From: Vibrio gelatinilyticus
Lineage (GTDB): Bacteria > Pseudomonadota > Gammaproteobacteria > Enterobacterales > Vibrionaceae
Direction of reading: 5' to 3'
NCBI RefSeq assembly: GCF_022836845.1
Contig: NZ_JAJNNZ010000007.1
Span: forward strand, 124,001 to 188,000
Length of the DNA: 64,000 nt
The notes beneath the pieces are model-generated. The model was not told the origin of the DNA. It did no database searches and saw only the letters and a program-made list of their open reading frames with translations. The translations under genes were made by a program, and so were the position numbers. Shown here in pieces: positions 29,691 through 39,513 of the stretch. How positions within the stretch are numbered: the stretch's first letter is position 1; the number at the start of each line of letters is the position of its first letter.

Positions 29691-31439
29691 TTAGGTTTCA
29701 GCCATCCAATTTTTCACCACCTGAGCTGCGAGTTCAGGCTCGTTTGCAACCAAAGCTCTCACAGCTTTGAGAACATCTTCATCTTTATGTAGATTCGGCA
29801 GATCGATACCACTGCTAAATTCGAACAATTCACCGCCTTCAATATCGCCAGAAATCAAACTGGTCTCGCCATCGGCACCAAGTGGTAAACCATCAGGACC
29901 GTATAGCTGCTCTTCCTCATCATTGACGGATGGATTAAGCAGTTTTTTCATCGCAGGACGAATGAGCACAAGAACAACCACGATTATGACAACGGCACTT
30001 GCCAACCAGCGGATCCAATCGTTGAAATTTGGATGCTCCCAGATAGGGGCATCAGCTAATGTATGCTCCATTGGCTCTTCGAAAGTCACGCTAAGGACAT
30101 TAAGTAAATCGCCGCGTGCTTCACTGTAACCCACGGCTCCAATAAGCACTTGTCGAATCGCAGATAATTCACTTTCTGAGCGAGGTTGATAGGTGACCTC
30201 GCCACTGTCTGGGTTAACGTTTTGACGATTTTTAATTGCCACGGCCACGGTTTGGCGATTCACCACACCAGTTTGCTTTCGTTCATGACTGATCGTGGTG
30301 TCGAGTTCAAAATTACGAGTCGCTTCTTTATGAACAGAGCCTTGCCCAAGTATAGAGCCATCTTTCATCTGCGCGACGTCGGTCGGTATTGACGCATCCG
30401 CGGGTGGCTGATTACTTAATGCCCCCGGAACCCCAGCGACTACATTACCGTTGTTGTAATCTTCTAATGTGTATTCGCTGCGCGTGGCAGGCGTATTTGG
30501 GTCAAAGCGCTTTCTTGTTTGTTCAACAGCACTGAAATCTAATTCGATATCGACTTGCGCTGTGTAATTACCCAGGCCAAGGATCGGGATCAGTACTGAA
30601 TCGATTTTTTCACGAAGAGCCTGTTCTTGTTTTCTTTCTAAGTCATGTTCTTTGCGTCGCGCAGCTGACATAGGATCTTGCGAGCCAGAACTTAACAAGC
30701 GTCCGTGTTGGTCAGTAACGGTGATACGCGTTGGCTTCATGCCAGGTACAGCGCTGGCTACCATATCGACCACAGAATCTACTTCTTCTTGTTTCAACAC
30801 CGACCCTGTTGCCAAGGTTAAAAACACCGATGCCGAAGCTTCTTGATTGTGCCTTACAAATACACTCTGCTTAGGCAACGCCAACAACACTTTGGCTTTG
30901 CGTACCTGTTTCATCTGTTCGATCGCTTTGGCTAATTGACGCTCACGGCTCAGCTTTAAACGCTCTTGTTCAAGACGCTGAGAAACACCAAAACCCATGT
31001 CATTCATGAGAATGTCATCGCCAGTATTGCTTTCACGATTAAGGCCTGCTCTGGCAAGATCAAGCTTCAGTCCATTATAATCACTCACGGGAACGCTCAA
31101 GGTATTACCTTGAAGGTTGTAGGCGATTTTTTTCTGATCGAGGTAGTCAAGAACAGGAATAAGTTCTTCGGTTTCATATACCCCCAACGGGCGCATCTCT
31201 GGTTCTTTTACCCAAAAGAAGAGCATTACAATAAGAGCAACACAGATTGAAATCGACAATACCAATACGATCTGCCTTAGCAAATCGAGATCGCCCATTG
31301 CCAAGTCAAATTTGGAGCTACTTTTCTCGTTAGCGTCGGGGTTCTGACTGTTACTGTCAATGTCAGAACTGGCCATGAGGGCGGTATCCTGACCACCATC
31401 AACAACGGCTAAATCGGTCGAATGAGTATCTTGAGCCAC
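29691..31439 (-). CDS. fliF: Flagellar MS-ring protein FliF
   Basis: Forms the inner-membrane MS ring on which the basal body is built. The 582 residues have two membrane helices (about 52-75 and 463-482), periplasmic ring-building domains (including QRLEQERLKLSRERQLAKAI) and a C-terminal FliG-binding tail. The start is a GTG at 31439, 16 bases after fliE. Confidence 0.97.
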   Translation of the reverse strand: MAQDTHSTDLAVVDGGQDTALMASSDIDSNSQNPDANEKSSSKFDLAMGDLDLLRQIVLVLSISICVALIVMLFFWVKEPEMRPLGVYETEELIPVLDYLDQKKIAYNLQGNTLSVPVSDYNGLKLDLARAGLNRESNTGDDILMNDMGFGVSQRLEQERLKLSRERQLAKAIEQMKQVRKAKVLLALPKQSVFVRHNQEASASVFLTLATGSVLKQEEVDSVVDMVASAVPGMKPTRITVTDQHGRLLSSGSQDPMSAARRKEHDLERKQEQALREKIDSVLIPILGLGNYTAQVDIELDFSAVEQTRKRFDPNTPATRSEYTLEDYNNGNVVAGVPGALSNQPPADASIPTDVAQMKDGSILGQGSVHKEATRNFELDTTISHERKQTGVVNRQTVAVAIKNRQNVNPDSGEVTYQPRSESELSAIRQVLIGAVGYSEARGDLLNVLSVTFEEPMEHTLADAPIWEHPNFNDWIRWLASAVVIIVVVLVLIRPAMKKLLNPSVNDEEEQLYGPDGLPLGADGETSLISGDIEGGELFEFSSGIDLPNLHKDEDVLKAVRALVANEPELAAQVVKNWMAET

Positions 31440-31454
31440 TATTTAATACCTAAC

Positions 31455-31766
31455 TTATACCGGCATGTTCATTAGTTCTTTGTAAGCATCGACAAGCTTG
31501 TTTCTCACTTGAATCGTTGCCTCAAACGCGACACTGGATTTGTTGCGGGCAATCATCACATCAGACAGCGACACGTTTTCGTCGCCGCGGTCAAATCGCA
31601 TTTGTAGATCACCAGAGGATTTTTGCAGGCCATTAACGTTATTAATGGCGTTATTGAGCATATTACCAAAGTCAGCGCCAACCGTATGGCCGCTTGCTGC
31701 GGGCCGGCTGTTAGTTGCTTCTAGCATCATTGCTTGCATTTCACTTTGTAATCCCTGAACTTTCAT
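31455..31766 (-). CDS. fliE: Flagellar MS-ring/rod junction protein FliE
   Basis: Connects the MS ring to the rod and is the first exported component. The 103 residues are helical with the conserved C-terminal VMIARNKSSVAFEATIQVRN segment. It is the first gene of the fliEFGHIJ operon and is preceded by a good sigma-54 promoter. Confidence 0.96.
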   Translation of the reverse strand: MKVQGLQSEMQAMMLEATNSRPAASGHTVGADFGNMLNNAINNVNGLQKSSGDLQMRFDRGDENVSLSDVMIARNKSSVAFEATIQVRNKLVDAYKELMNMPV

Positions 31767-31829
31767 GCGGTCCTCATTTCGTCAATAATTTGACTATCGC
31801 TGTTCTTATGCTTCCACTATATCTAACAC

Positions 31830-31845
31830 AGCAAAATATATGCCA
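31830..31845 (-). promoter_or_regulatory. Sigma-54 promoter of the fliE operon
   Basis: On the minus strand TGGCATATATTTTGCT has the -24 TGGCA block, exact ten-base spacing from GG to GC and TTTGC at -12. The predicted start near 31819 is about 53 bases before fliE. It lies in the flrC-fliE gap and fits FlrC-dependent class III control. Confidence 0.78.
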
Positions 31846-31879
31846 TTGAGCGTCGCTTTTTGTGCACTAGTACGCACTA

Positions 31880-33292
31880 CTAAGCTGGAATGTCTATTCC
31901 TGCGTCACGCATTTTCGCGAGCTTGTAGCGCAAAGTCCGAGGGCTAATCCCCAACTTCTCTGCCATGTCTTTGCGACGCCCCTGACATTCTTTGAGCGTA
32001 TCAAGAATAATGGTGAACTCTTGGTCTCTCAGTTCATTCCCTAAGCCATCGCCAAGGGAAACAGCACGTTCTACTGGTGCGCTAAACCCGGCAACAGGCG
32101 CAATAATCGGTTGAGCGATTTCACCGCTAACCACTTGCTGCAAACTACTCGCGTCTTGCCAATCCAGTCCTTCAATCAGGATGTGTTCGGCATCGATGTC
32201 TTTTTCATCACTCAGGATTAGCGCTCTTTGAATAACGTTGTCGAGTTCACGTACATTGCCTGGCCAAGTGTATTGAAGCAGTTTTTGCTTCGCTGTTTCA
32301 CTAAGTCCTATCACTGGAAGACCCAGCTTTTTACAGTGCCTTTCGATTAAGTGCAACGCCAGTGGAGTAATGTCCCCAAGTCGATCACGCAGGGCAGGCC
32401 AAGTAATTGGGAAAACATTCAGGCGATAGTACAAATCCTCGCGAAAGTTGCCTTCTTGCACATATTGCTTTAAATCTCGGTTACTGGTCGCCAATACTCT
32501 CACATCCAAAGCAACGCTCTTTCGGCTGCCCAGTCTTTCAACTTCACGTTCTTGCAACACACGTAGAAGTTTTGCCTGCAAATTCAGATCCATTTCGCTA
32601 ATTTCATCGAGCAATATTGTGCCGCCTTGAGCCTGCTCAAATTTTCCTGGACACGCTTGTACAGCGCCAGTAAATGCCCCTTTTTCATAACCAAACAGTG
32701 TTGCTTCAAGCATATTGTCGGGAATGGCCGCACAGTTAATTGCCACAAAAGGCCCATTAGCGCGTGTTGATGTTTTATGGATGTGGCGAGACATCACTTC
32801 CTTGCCTGATCCACTTGGCCCAAGAACCATAACGTTTGCATCGGTTTTAGCGACTTTTTCAGCCAGAGCTAACAGCTTGAGACTCTTCTCGTCAGCGACA
32901 ACAGCGTTACCATCGTCCTCAGATTTATGTGGCGCGTAGCGTCCAACCATATTGAGTAACACTTCAGGGGCGAAAGGTTTTGCCATGTAATCGATAGCGC
33001 CCTCTTTCATCGCTTCAACGGCATCTTCGATATTGGCGTACGCGGTCATTAGCAGTACAGGCAATTTAGGCCAATTTTGTTTGATATTACGTAACAACGC
33101 TAAGCCGCCCATTCCAGCCATTTGAACATCCGACACGACAATATCAATTTGCTGCGCTTTGAGTTTAATCAATGCATCTTCGGCACAATCAGCTTCTACC
33201 CAGTCATATCCAGCAAGGGCAAGGGTGTCGACGAGCGCTTCGCGTAACCCTTCGTCATCTTCTACAATCAGTACTTTACTCTGAGCCATCAT
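31880..33292 (-). CDS. flrC: Sigma-54 response regulator FlrC
   Basis: Activates class III flagellar promoters after phosphorylation by FlrB. The 470 residues contain a receiver domain (acidic pair in LIVEDDEG, acceptor Asp in VVSDVQMAG), an AAA+ domain with Walker A GPSGSGKEV and the sigma-54 contact loop GAFTGA, and a C-terminal Fis-type helix-turn-helix (MAEKLGISPRTLRYKLAKMR). It overlaps flrB by 17 bases in the gene start. Confidence 0.96.
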   Translation of the reverse strand: MMAQSKVLIVEDDEGLREALVDTLALAGYDWVEADCAEDALIKLKAQQIDIVVSDVQMAGMGGLALLRNIKQNWPKLPVLLMTAYANIEDAVEAMKEGAIDYMAKPFAPEVLLNMVGRYAPHKSEDDGNAVVADEKSLKLLALAEKVAKTDANVMVLGPSGSGKEVMSRHIHKTSTRANGPFVAINCAAIPDNMLEATLFGYEKGAFTGAVQACPGKFEQAQGGTILLDEISEMDLNLQAKLLRVLQEREVERLGSRKSVALDVRVLATSNRDLKQYVQEGNFREDLYYRLNVFPITWPALRDRLGDITPLALHLIERHCKKLGLPVIGLSETAKQKLLQYTWPGNVRELDNVIQRALILSDEKDIDAEHILIEGLDWQDASSLQQVVSGEIAQPIIAPVAGFSAPVERAVSLGDGLGNELRDQEFTIILDTLKECQGRRKDMAEKLGISPRTLRYKLAKMRDAGIDIPA

Positions 33293-34367
33293 TTACTCCA
33301 TTCGTTTCTTGCTCGCCGGATGTTTTATCGTTTGCAAGTGGCAAACACATCGTAAAACAAGCTCCGTCTCCCTCTTCTGACAGCAACTCAAGGCGTCCAT
33401 CGTGTGCACGACAAACCATTTGAACCACTGCTAACCCAAGTCCTGTACCTTGAGAACGAGTCGTGAAAAAGGGTTCCATTATTTTTGCTTGCAGCTCAGG
33501 AGGGACCCCTGGGCCGCTATCTTGGACCGAGATTTTTAATTCACCTCGTACCGGGCGAAAGAACACATCTATCTGTGCTTGTTTACCCGCAATTTGAATC
33601 GCATTGAGAACCAGGTTACTCAGTGCAGAAGCAAGGGCATTGACATTACCAAGTAGAGCGACATCTTCTTGTTCTACTTCGATAAAATAATCAATTTGAT
33701 TGCTTTTAATTGGCGCTTCTACCATAGGTTGGAATTCGGCAACCAGGTCTTTTAATTGAAAAGGTTTAACGACTTTGTTGTCGCCGCCTTTTGCAAACAA
33801 CAGCATGTCATTGACCTGTTTTTCTAGATCTTGCAGTCGATCCATTAACTTGGTTTGAAAGCGCGATTTTGTCGCTTCTGGTAAGTTTGGCGCAGCAAGA
33901 TTCGAGGCGTACAACATAGCGCTCGATAAAGGCGTTCTAACTTGATGCGCTAGCGAAGCTACCATCCGGCCAAGCGAAGATAAACGTTGCAAGTCGCTAA
34001 CCCGAGACTGCAATAGTCGGGTTTCAGTCAAATCGGTGACAAGAATCAGTTGCCCGGTAGAGGATGCTGATATCGCCAAGCGAACTTTTCGGCCGTTACG
34101 CAGTGAGATTTCATGGCCATCATCTTCTTTGGGATCAAAAGCCAGTTGAATAAGTTCAAACCATCGATGACCAACAAGGGGCAATTCGAGAATTCGCTCG
34201 GCTTCTGGATTTGCTTCGCGAACCACACCCTGACCATCCAGCAATATAACGCCTGCAGGCATAACATCGATCACTTGCTGGTAACGCTCAACCTGCGCTT
34301 CCAAAGAGTCTAGGTGCGAGGTGACTCCGTCTGAGGTCGATGGTAATTCAGATACGCCATTATCCAT
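33276..34367 (-). CDS. flrB: Sensor histidine kinase FlrB
   Basis: Cytoplasmic kinase that phosphorylates FlrC. From the ATG at 34367 it has 363 residues: a PAS-like sensor region (ILLDGQGVVREANPEAERIL), the H-box LAHQVRTPLSSAM and an HATPase domain with the G-boxes DSGPGVPPEL and GTGLGLAVV. No membrane helix is seen. A GTG at 34394 also opens the frame, but no ribosome site precedes it. Confidence 0.95.
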   Translation of the reverse strand: MDNGVSELPSTSDGVTSHLDSLEAQVERYQQVIDVMPAGVILLDGQGVVREANPEAERILELPLVGHRWFELIQLAFDPKEDDGHEISLRNGRKVRLAISASSTGQLILVTDLTETRLLQSRVSDLQRLSSLGRMVASLAHQVRTPLSSAMLYASNLAAPNLPEATKSRFQTKLMDRLQDLEKQVNDMLLFAKGGDNKVVKPFQLKDLVAEFQPMVEAPIKSNQIDYFIEVEQEDVALLGNVNALASALSNLVLNAIQIAGKQAQIDVFFRPVRGELKISVQDSGPGVPPELQAKIMEPFFTTRSQGTGLGLAVVQMVCRAHDGRLELLSEEGDGACFTMCLPLANDKTSGEQETNGVNDGSE

Positions 34368-34480
34368 TGAGAGCTTGCTTCCTTTTCTCTGCACTAAGTA
34401 CTAAACATTCATACTTGTTTGTCACGTCCTTGGTCATTTTGATGACGTTTAAAACGGCAAAAACAATAATAGCCCAACAA

Positions 34481-34496
34481 TGCAATTAGCATGCCG
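34481..34496 (-). promoter_or_regulatory. Sigma-54 promoter of flrBC
   Basis: On the minus strand CGGCATGCTAATTGCA matches the sigma-54 pattern (GGCA at -24, ten bases, GC in TTGCA at -12). It lies in the 215-base gap between flrA and flrB, with a predicted start near 34470. In vibrios flrBC is the class II operon switched on by FlrA, and this site fits that. Confidence 0.75.
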
Positions 34497-34582
34497 AGCT
34501 ATTTCTTTTATTTTTCATTGTCTTACATGCGTCAAATAATTGTCACCACCAACTAGCCGACTTAATGTGTGGTTTCGCAGAG

Positions 34583-36043
34583 CTAACGATTAAGATTGTA
34601 TTTGCGCATTTTTTCTACCAGTGTGGTACGGCGCATACCCAACATGTCAGCGGCTCTGGCGACAATACCCTCTTGAACATCTAAAGCTTGAGTGATCATA
34701 GTCACTTCTAGTTCCGCAAGTAGCTCTTTAAGGTTCACCCCTTCTGGAGGTAAGGATTTGGGGGCATTAAAGCTCTCAGATTCTGGTTCAGAAAAGCTAA
34801 AATCATCAGAAAAGATGCTATCGAGTACGTCACGCTCTTGCTCTTCAATTGAACGATAGACCATTTTTTCTGGTTGGAATTCAGGAATATCACTGTAGCG
34901 ATACTTAACAGGTAAATGGTTTACATCTACCAAACTATTTGGATAGAGGATCACCATTCTCTCAACCAGGTTTGCTAACTCACGAACATTTCCTGGCCAG
35001 TCGTGTTCCATTAACGAGTTTACCGCTCGCGGTGCAAAGCAGATAGGTTGCCCACCTTCAGCTTCCAGGCGCGTTAGCAGCTCTTGAAGCAACAAAGGAA
35101 TATCTTCTTTTCGCTCTTTCAATGAAGGCATTTCAATTGGAAATACATTGAGTCGGTAGTAGAGATCTTCCCTAAATTCGCCCCTACTGATCATAGCCTC
35201 AAGGTTACGGTGTGTCGCTGCCACAATACGTACATTGGCTTTAATCACACTGTTACCACCCACGCGCTCAAAGACTCTTTCTTGTAAAACGCGTAAGAGT
35301 TTGACTTGCATCGGCATTGGCATATCACCAATTTCATCAAGAAACAGTGTACCGCCCTCAGCTAACTCGAAGCGCCCTTTACGGGACGTGATCGCACCAG
35401 TAAAAGCGCCTTTTTCGTGACCAAAGAGCTCACTCTCTAGTAGATCCGGTGGTATCGCACCACAGTTAACAGGAACGAATGGGCCGTTTCTGCGTGTAGA
35501 ATGATAGTGAATATTACGTGCAACGACTTCTTTGCCCGTACCCGACTCTCCGAGTATCAACACATTTGCATCTGATCCAGAGACTTGTTCGATCAAATGC
35601 CTCACCTCTTGAATGCCGTGGCTTTGACCAACAAGGCTTCGAAAAAGGGTATTCTTGCGAGCCGAAGAAGGGACTTGTACGCCTTTGCGACCAAGGAACT
35701 CTCGGCAATGTCGCAGTGCATCACTCAATTGTGGGTAGTTCAGAGGAAAGTCGAGCTCACCGACAAAGTGAGAAAGATTTTCAACTTGAGGGGTATGCTT
35801 ACCAAGGACCAAAAGTGGAATGTGATTGGACCGTGTAAGTTGCTTGCAAAGCTTCGATGTTAAGCTTCCGCCTTCCATGTTGCCAATGATGCAGCCTGAC
35901 CATGAGGCGTTCCAGTCAACGGTGTTTAGCTGATTGGAATCGATTGCAACGCAATGCTCCCCGACAAACTCTAAAATAGTGCCAAGATTGATACGCCCTT
36001 GAGAGTCGTCCTCGATAACCAGTAATTTAGCTAAGCCTTGCAT
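34583..36043 (-). CDS. flrA: Flagellar master regulator FlrA (sigma-54 activator)
   Basis: Top regulator of the polar flagellar hierarchy. The 486 residues have an N-terminal FleQ-type domain, an AAA+ domain with Walker [14 protein letters not shown], the GAFTGA loop and a C-terminal Fis-type HTH ([20 protein letters not shown]). FlrA/FleQ proteins are known to bind cyclic-di-GMP and FlhG, which is family knowledge. The gene is monocistronic: fliS ends in a terminator just upstream, and flrB has its own promoter. Confidence 0.96.
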   Translation of the reverse strand: MQGLAKLLVIEDDSQGRINLGTILEFVGEHCVAIDSNQLNTVDWNASWSGCIIGNMEGGSLTSKLCKQLTRSNHIPLLVLGKHTPQVENLSHFVGELDFPLNYPQLSDALRHCREFLGRKGVQVPSSARKNTLFRSLVGQSHGIQEVRHLIEQVSGSDANVLILGESGTGKEVVARNIHYHSTRRNGPFVPVNCGAIPPDLLESELFGHEKGAFTGAITSRKGRFELAEGGTLFLDEIGDMPMPMQVKLLRVLQERVFERVGGNSVIKANVRIVAATHRNLEAMISRGEFREDLYYRLNVFPIEMPSLKERKEDIPLLLQELLTRLEAEGGQPICFAPRAVNSLMEHDWPGNVRELANLVERMVILYPNSLVDVNHLPVKYRYSDIPEFQPEKMVYRSIEEQERDVLDSIFSDDFSFSEPESESFNAPKSLPPEGVNLKELLAELEVTMITQALDVQEGIVARAADMLGMRRTTLVEKMRKYNLNR

Positions 36044-36069
36044 TGTGGAATAGTCATGCCTTGATTAAC

Positions 36070-36185
36070 GTCGCTAACTCACTGCGTTCTATAGACTTCC
36101 AGTCTCCGGATCAGATAAAAGCGCGGAGAAAATAAAGAAAACTAAAGGTAAGTCCCTGGAATTTATAAAACAGTCAGTTAGCGAC
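36070..36185. repeat. 15-bp inverted repeat spanning the flrA leader
   Basis: The arms at 36070-36084 and 36171-36185 are inverted copies (GTCGCTAACT then one mismatch then ACTG). They lie 86 bases apart in the flrA upstream region. The outer arm touches the A-run of the fliS terminator. An AT-rich -10-like TATAAA (minus strand, 36162-36167) lies just inside the right arm. The arms could form an operator pair or a long RNA stem. Confidence 0.6.
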
Positions 36186-36215
36186 AAAAAAACGCCATTA
36201 GGCGGATAATGGCGT
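36186..36215 (-). terminator. Intrinsic terminator after fliS (upstream of flrA)
   Basis: On the minus strand a 9-bp stem (ACGCCATTA/TAATGGCGT) with a 6-base loop is followed by a run of seven T. It lies about 65 bases downstream of the fliS stop codon and closes the flaG-fliD-flaI-fliS unit. Confidence 0.85.
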
Positions 36216-36280
36216 CTATTCTATTGACTATAAAATGATAAGGCAACCGAGCGAGTCGAGGTTTAAGAGGTTAATTCCGC

Positions 36281-36691
36281 TTAAATACCTACTTCTGTGG
36301 CTGTCAGGTTGTGATATTCCGCAGGAATTTGGTCCCATGCCGACTTAATTTCTCTGATAATTTCAATCACATCATCAATCGGCTGAGGATTATTTTCGTG
36401 GTTAGCTTCCGAGATCTGCGTGATCATAAATTCGTACAATTGATCAAGATTACTCGCGATTTCACCGCCGTCATCAAGAGATAAGCAACTACGCAAACTG
36501 ATGATGATGTCCAACGCTTTACCGATGCGCTCGCCTTTAACTGGTATGTTCCCTTGTTGCATTGCCGCCTTCGCTTGGATTAAGCGCTCAATAGCGCCAG
36601 CCATCAGCATTTGAATCACTTTATGCGGTGAGGCTGCACTAAGTTGACTATCTACTGATACTTTTTTGTATGCCTGTAATGAACCGCGCAT
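36281..36691 (-). CDS. fliS: Flagellin chaperone FliS
   Basis: Cytoplasmic chaperone that binds flagellin C-termini before export. The 136 residues have the typical beginning (MRGSLQAYKKVSVDSQLSAASPHKVIQM: the family start with AYxxV..) and a four-helix pattern. It follows flaI and ends the operon at an intrinsic terminator. Confidence 0.95.
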   Translation of the reverse strand: MRGSLQAYKKVSVDSQLSAASPHKVIQMLMAGAIERLIQAKAAMQQGNIPVKGERIGKALDIIISLRSCLSLDDGGEIASNLDQLYEFMITQISEANHENNPQPIDDVIEIIREIKSAWDQIPAEYHNLTATEVGI

Positions 36692-36702
36692 TGCATTCCT
36701 CT

Positions 36703-37008
36703 TTAAATAAACTTTTTATACTGTGCGAGCGAGCGTGAACCATGGCGATATTGCCTAAGTTTTTGCCCTAACTGCTGGGTTTGAGCTTCCATTGTGATCA
36801 CGACCTGTTGAGTGCGTTTGATCGCGCAACTCCACTGTTCACTCTCTGCCAATCTGGGGTCTTGCTCGACAGCATTAATAACTCGTTTGAGTAACTCTTC
36901 CCTTGTATCGACCAATCCAAGGATTTCTTCAGCACTTAGCTCGTCTTTTTCAATGAGTTGTAATAATTGGTGATCAATATCACATAATCTTTCTAGCAAT
37001 ACATTCAT
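36703..37008 (-). CDS. flaI: FlaI: FliT-like flagellar chaperone
   Basis: Small helical protein of 101 residues located between fliD and fliS, where FliT-type FliD chaperones are found and where vibrios carry flaI. Its sequence (LLERLCDIDHQLLQLIEKDE at the start and a basic C-terminus) fits a helical chaperone. Identity rests mainly on gene position. Confidence 0.8.
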   Translation of the reverse strand: MNVLLERLCDIDHQLLQLIEKDELSAEEILGLVDTREELLKRVINAVEQDPRLAESEQWSCAIKRTQQVVITMEAQTQQLGQKLRQYRHGSRSLAQYKKFI

Positions 37009-37045
37009 TTATCGCTCTTTGACCTTAAAGCCTTGTGCCACCCTT

Positions 37046-38986
37046 TTATCTTAATGCATTCATCATGCCAGCTAATTGGCTTTGCATTTTTCCTGTCGCA
37101 TCTTGCATCGCTGAGAACTTGTCATGCGTCCTTTTTTCCAGGGTGTTCATACGACGATCGAGCGTGGTTTGGTCATCATTCAAGCGATAACTCTGTTCCG
37201 TTAAGCTTTTCTCTCGAGTACGAATAGACTCCGTTATCCCTGTCATACTATGAATGGCATCTTCAACCTTACGTGCAAAGCCATTACTTCCGCCAAAAAA
37301 TTCCCCTAGCTTATTAAAGTTATTGTTTAGCTGCCTATCTAGCAATTCATAGTTAATTTCTAAGTTACCTTGCCTTGTCGTGGTAATACCAAACTCAGTT
37401 AACGTTTTAAGATCTTCTGGTGCACTGTCTATAGAGCTCGAAAAGACGCCCTTTAGACGAGTATCGGCACTTCTGACCAGACTATCGCCAGCAAGTGGGC
37501 CTGCACGGCCTGTCAGCGGGTCAACTTTCCCCAGGTCTTGTGACACATTAAAAAACTGATTGTAAGCGGCAACAAACTGTTCGATGTCGGTACGAACACT
37601 CTGCCTATCGTATTCAACACCAATCTCTGCTGGGCGCTCGCCTTGCTTGGTTGTACCTTTTAAAGCTAGGTCAACCCCTTCAATGGCGTCTTCTATCACA
37701 TTGTTATGGCTAGATAGTTCGGCGACACCATCTAACAACACAATGGAGTCTTGCGCAGCTTGAACTTCACTCATACCCGTGTACGTTTGCAGCGCCGTTT
37801 GCGCTTCTTTTAGCTCTGCGGCGGCCTTATCAACCTTCTCTAGTCGCTCACGTTCTTCTGGAGACAGTTTCGCACGCTCCATCTTTTTTGCTTGTTCTGC
37901 ACTCAATTCACCCTCGGCCACAGCTTTTGCTATTGACGCCTTTTCGGCTGCAAGCTCTTGTTCTAATTGACTTTGAGCTTCAGAGGCTGTGACGTATGAA
38001 TCCGTTAATGTGCCCGACGCTGTGTTGGTCCACCCTGGCACTTCCTGAGATTTCTTTAGGGCCTTCTCATCGAGCTCGGGCTGAGGGGCGCGATAGGAGT
38101 CAATTAAGGTTCCCGATGCAGTCTCGGTCCAACCGGGTATCGTATCCTGTGGGCGGCCAGAAGTTGCCTCTTTTGGCGATACGGCCCCATCGGCTTGTTG
38201 TCGACTCCGTTCATTGACTTCTTGCTGTTTTTGTTGCTCTTGAGCCTGTTGTTCTTGTTTTGCTTGTTCTAATGACTCTTTTGCATTGAGAGGTTTATTG
38301 CCACCAGTTAAAGCCATTGCTTCATCGTAGGCTTTTTCCAGATCTTCGACCCTTTGCTCTAGGGTTTTATATTCAAGACGGGAAAGCTCAGAACTCGGAT
38401 TGTCTGGGTCAGCCAACGCTTTTATCGACAATGCATTCTCAGATCCAGATTGATTCGCCGCGACGATCAGGCGTGGCCCATTTCGGTCATTTATGAGTGA
38501 TGCTCTTACACCGGGGTTATCTTTTGCGGCATTGATAGCTCGAACCACATCGGTGAGCCTAGAGTTTTTGCGAAGGGAAATATCAAAGCTTTTTTCACCC
38601 ATCGACAATTGCAACTTACCAGGGCCAAATTTCGCGTCTTCTGGAAGAACCTCGGACGCGACTTTGTGGCTCTGAGCAAGTTGCAAAACATCGATAGCAT
38701 ATTTGCCAGCTATAGCGTCGGTTGTCGCCGTCGCAGTGACTACACTTTCTTCGGTTGAGCTAACGCTACGTAATGCGAACGCTTTCTCTTGACGAAAACT
38801 CGCCATGAGGTTTTTCATGGTATCGAGCGACTCTCTAAGTCTGCCATAGGCACTAATATTGGTATCAATTTTGGTACGCTCAATGTCGATGCGCTGCTGT
38901 TTAGGAACACGCTCTGCATCAACTATTTTGCTTACCACGGCATTGATATCCATGCCTGAAGACATCCCTATCGGGCCCATACTCAT
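37046..38986 (-). CDS. fliD: Flagellar filament cap protein FliD
   Basis: Caps the filament tip and helps fold flagellin subunits. The 646-residue protein has conserved N-terminal (MDINAVVSKIVDAERVPKQQ) and C-terminal helical domains. A middle insertion (about 225-400) is rich in Gln, Glu and Ala and contains two copies of a PGWT.TASGTL.DSY segment at about 283-300 and 316-333, separated by a short charged stretch. The total length is long for FliD in general, though large FliD proteins are normal in vibrios. Confidence 0.95.
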   Translation of the reverse strand: MSMGPIGMSSGMDINAVVSKIVDAERVPKQQRIDIERTKIDTNISAYGRLRESLDTMKNLMASFRQEKAFALRSVSSTEESVVTATATTDAIAGKYAIDVLQLAQSHKVASEVLPEDAKFGPGKLQLSMGEKSFDISLRKNSRLTDVVRAINAAKDNPGVRASLINDRNGPRLIVAANQSGSENALSIKALADPDNPSSELSRLEYKTLEQRVEDLEKAYDEAMALTGGNKPLNAKESLEQAKQEQQAQEQQKQQEVNERSRQQADGAVSPKEATSGRPQDTIPGWTETASGTLIDSYRAPQPELDEKALKKSQEVPGWTNTASGTLTDSYVTASEAQSQLEQELAAEKASIAKAVAEGELSAEQAKKMERAKLSPEERERLEKVDKAAAELKEAQTALQTYTGMSEVQAAQDSIVLLDGVAELSSHNNVIEDAIEGVDLALKGTTKQGERPAEIGVEYDRQSVRTDIEQFVAAYNQFFNVSQDLGKVDPLTGRAGPLAGDSLVRSADTRLKGVFSSSIDSAPEDLKTLTEFGITTTRQGNLEINYELLDRQLNNNFNKLGEFFGGSNGFARKVEDAIHSMTGITESIRTREKSLTEQSYRLNDDQTTLDRRMNTLEKRTHDKFSAMQDATGKMQSQLAGMMNALR

Positions 38987-39034
38987 CCAACTACCTCAAA
39001 TAAATCAGCAAATCTAACGACTACGAAAGATTCT

Positions 39035-39481
39035 TTATACTCGCTCCTCAATTAAACCTGAGGAGTGACGTTCAAGGCGCAGCAGTACATCGAGTAACTC
39101 TTTATCCGGTATCTGGCGAATGATGTCACCATTATTGGAATACACGGTTACAATGCTTCTGCCAGATTCCTCATCGACCCGAAAAGACAAATCTTTGGTT
39201 AAGTTTGAGACAAATTCATCAAGCTTATCAACCATCTTCTGCCTTTCTTGCTCATTAAGATCGTGACGTTCTTTGGCGATTTTCTTTATGAGCTCGCTGG
39301 TTTTCTCCTGAGAGAGTTCCATCGTTCGAGCCTCTTCGCCGTGCTTTACAACGTTATCTGCATGTAAATCTGTCGAAGAGGGTGATTTAGAATCAACGCT
39401 TTGCTGTTTATTGTTAGCAAGTTCTGTGCCATTTGAAGTGGCAAAAGGCTGAATGTTCGATGTGTAGGATGCTATATCCAT
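39035..39481 (-). CDS. flaG: Flagellar filament-associated protein FlaG
   Basis: FlaG-family protein that influences filament length. From the ATG at 39481 (GGAG ribosome site 6 bases upstream) it has 148 residues: a polar, variable N-terminal half and a conserved C-terminal domain with FVSNLTKDLSFRVDEESGRS and IVTVYSNNGDIIRQIPDKEL. It lies upstream of fliD as in other vibrios. No clear promoter is seen in the 126 bases upstream. Confidence 0.93.
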   Translation of the reverse strand: MDIASYTSNIQPFATSNGTELANNKQQSVDSKSPSSTDLHADNVVKHGEEARTMELSQEKTSELIKKIAKERHDLNEQERQKMVDKLDEFVSNLTKDLSFRVDEESGRSIVTVYSNNGDIIRQIPDKELLDVLLRLERHSSGLIEERV

Positions 39482-39513
39482 AACGCTCTCCGTTCTCACC
39501 TTATACTGTCCGC

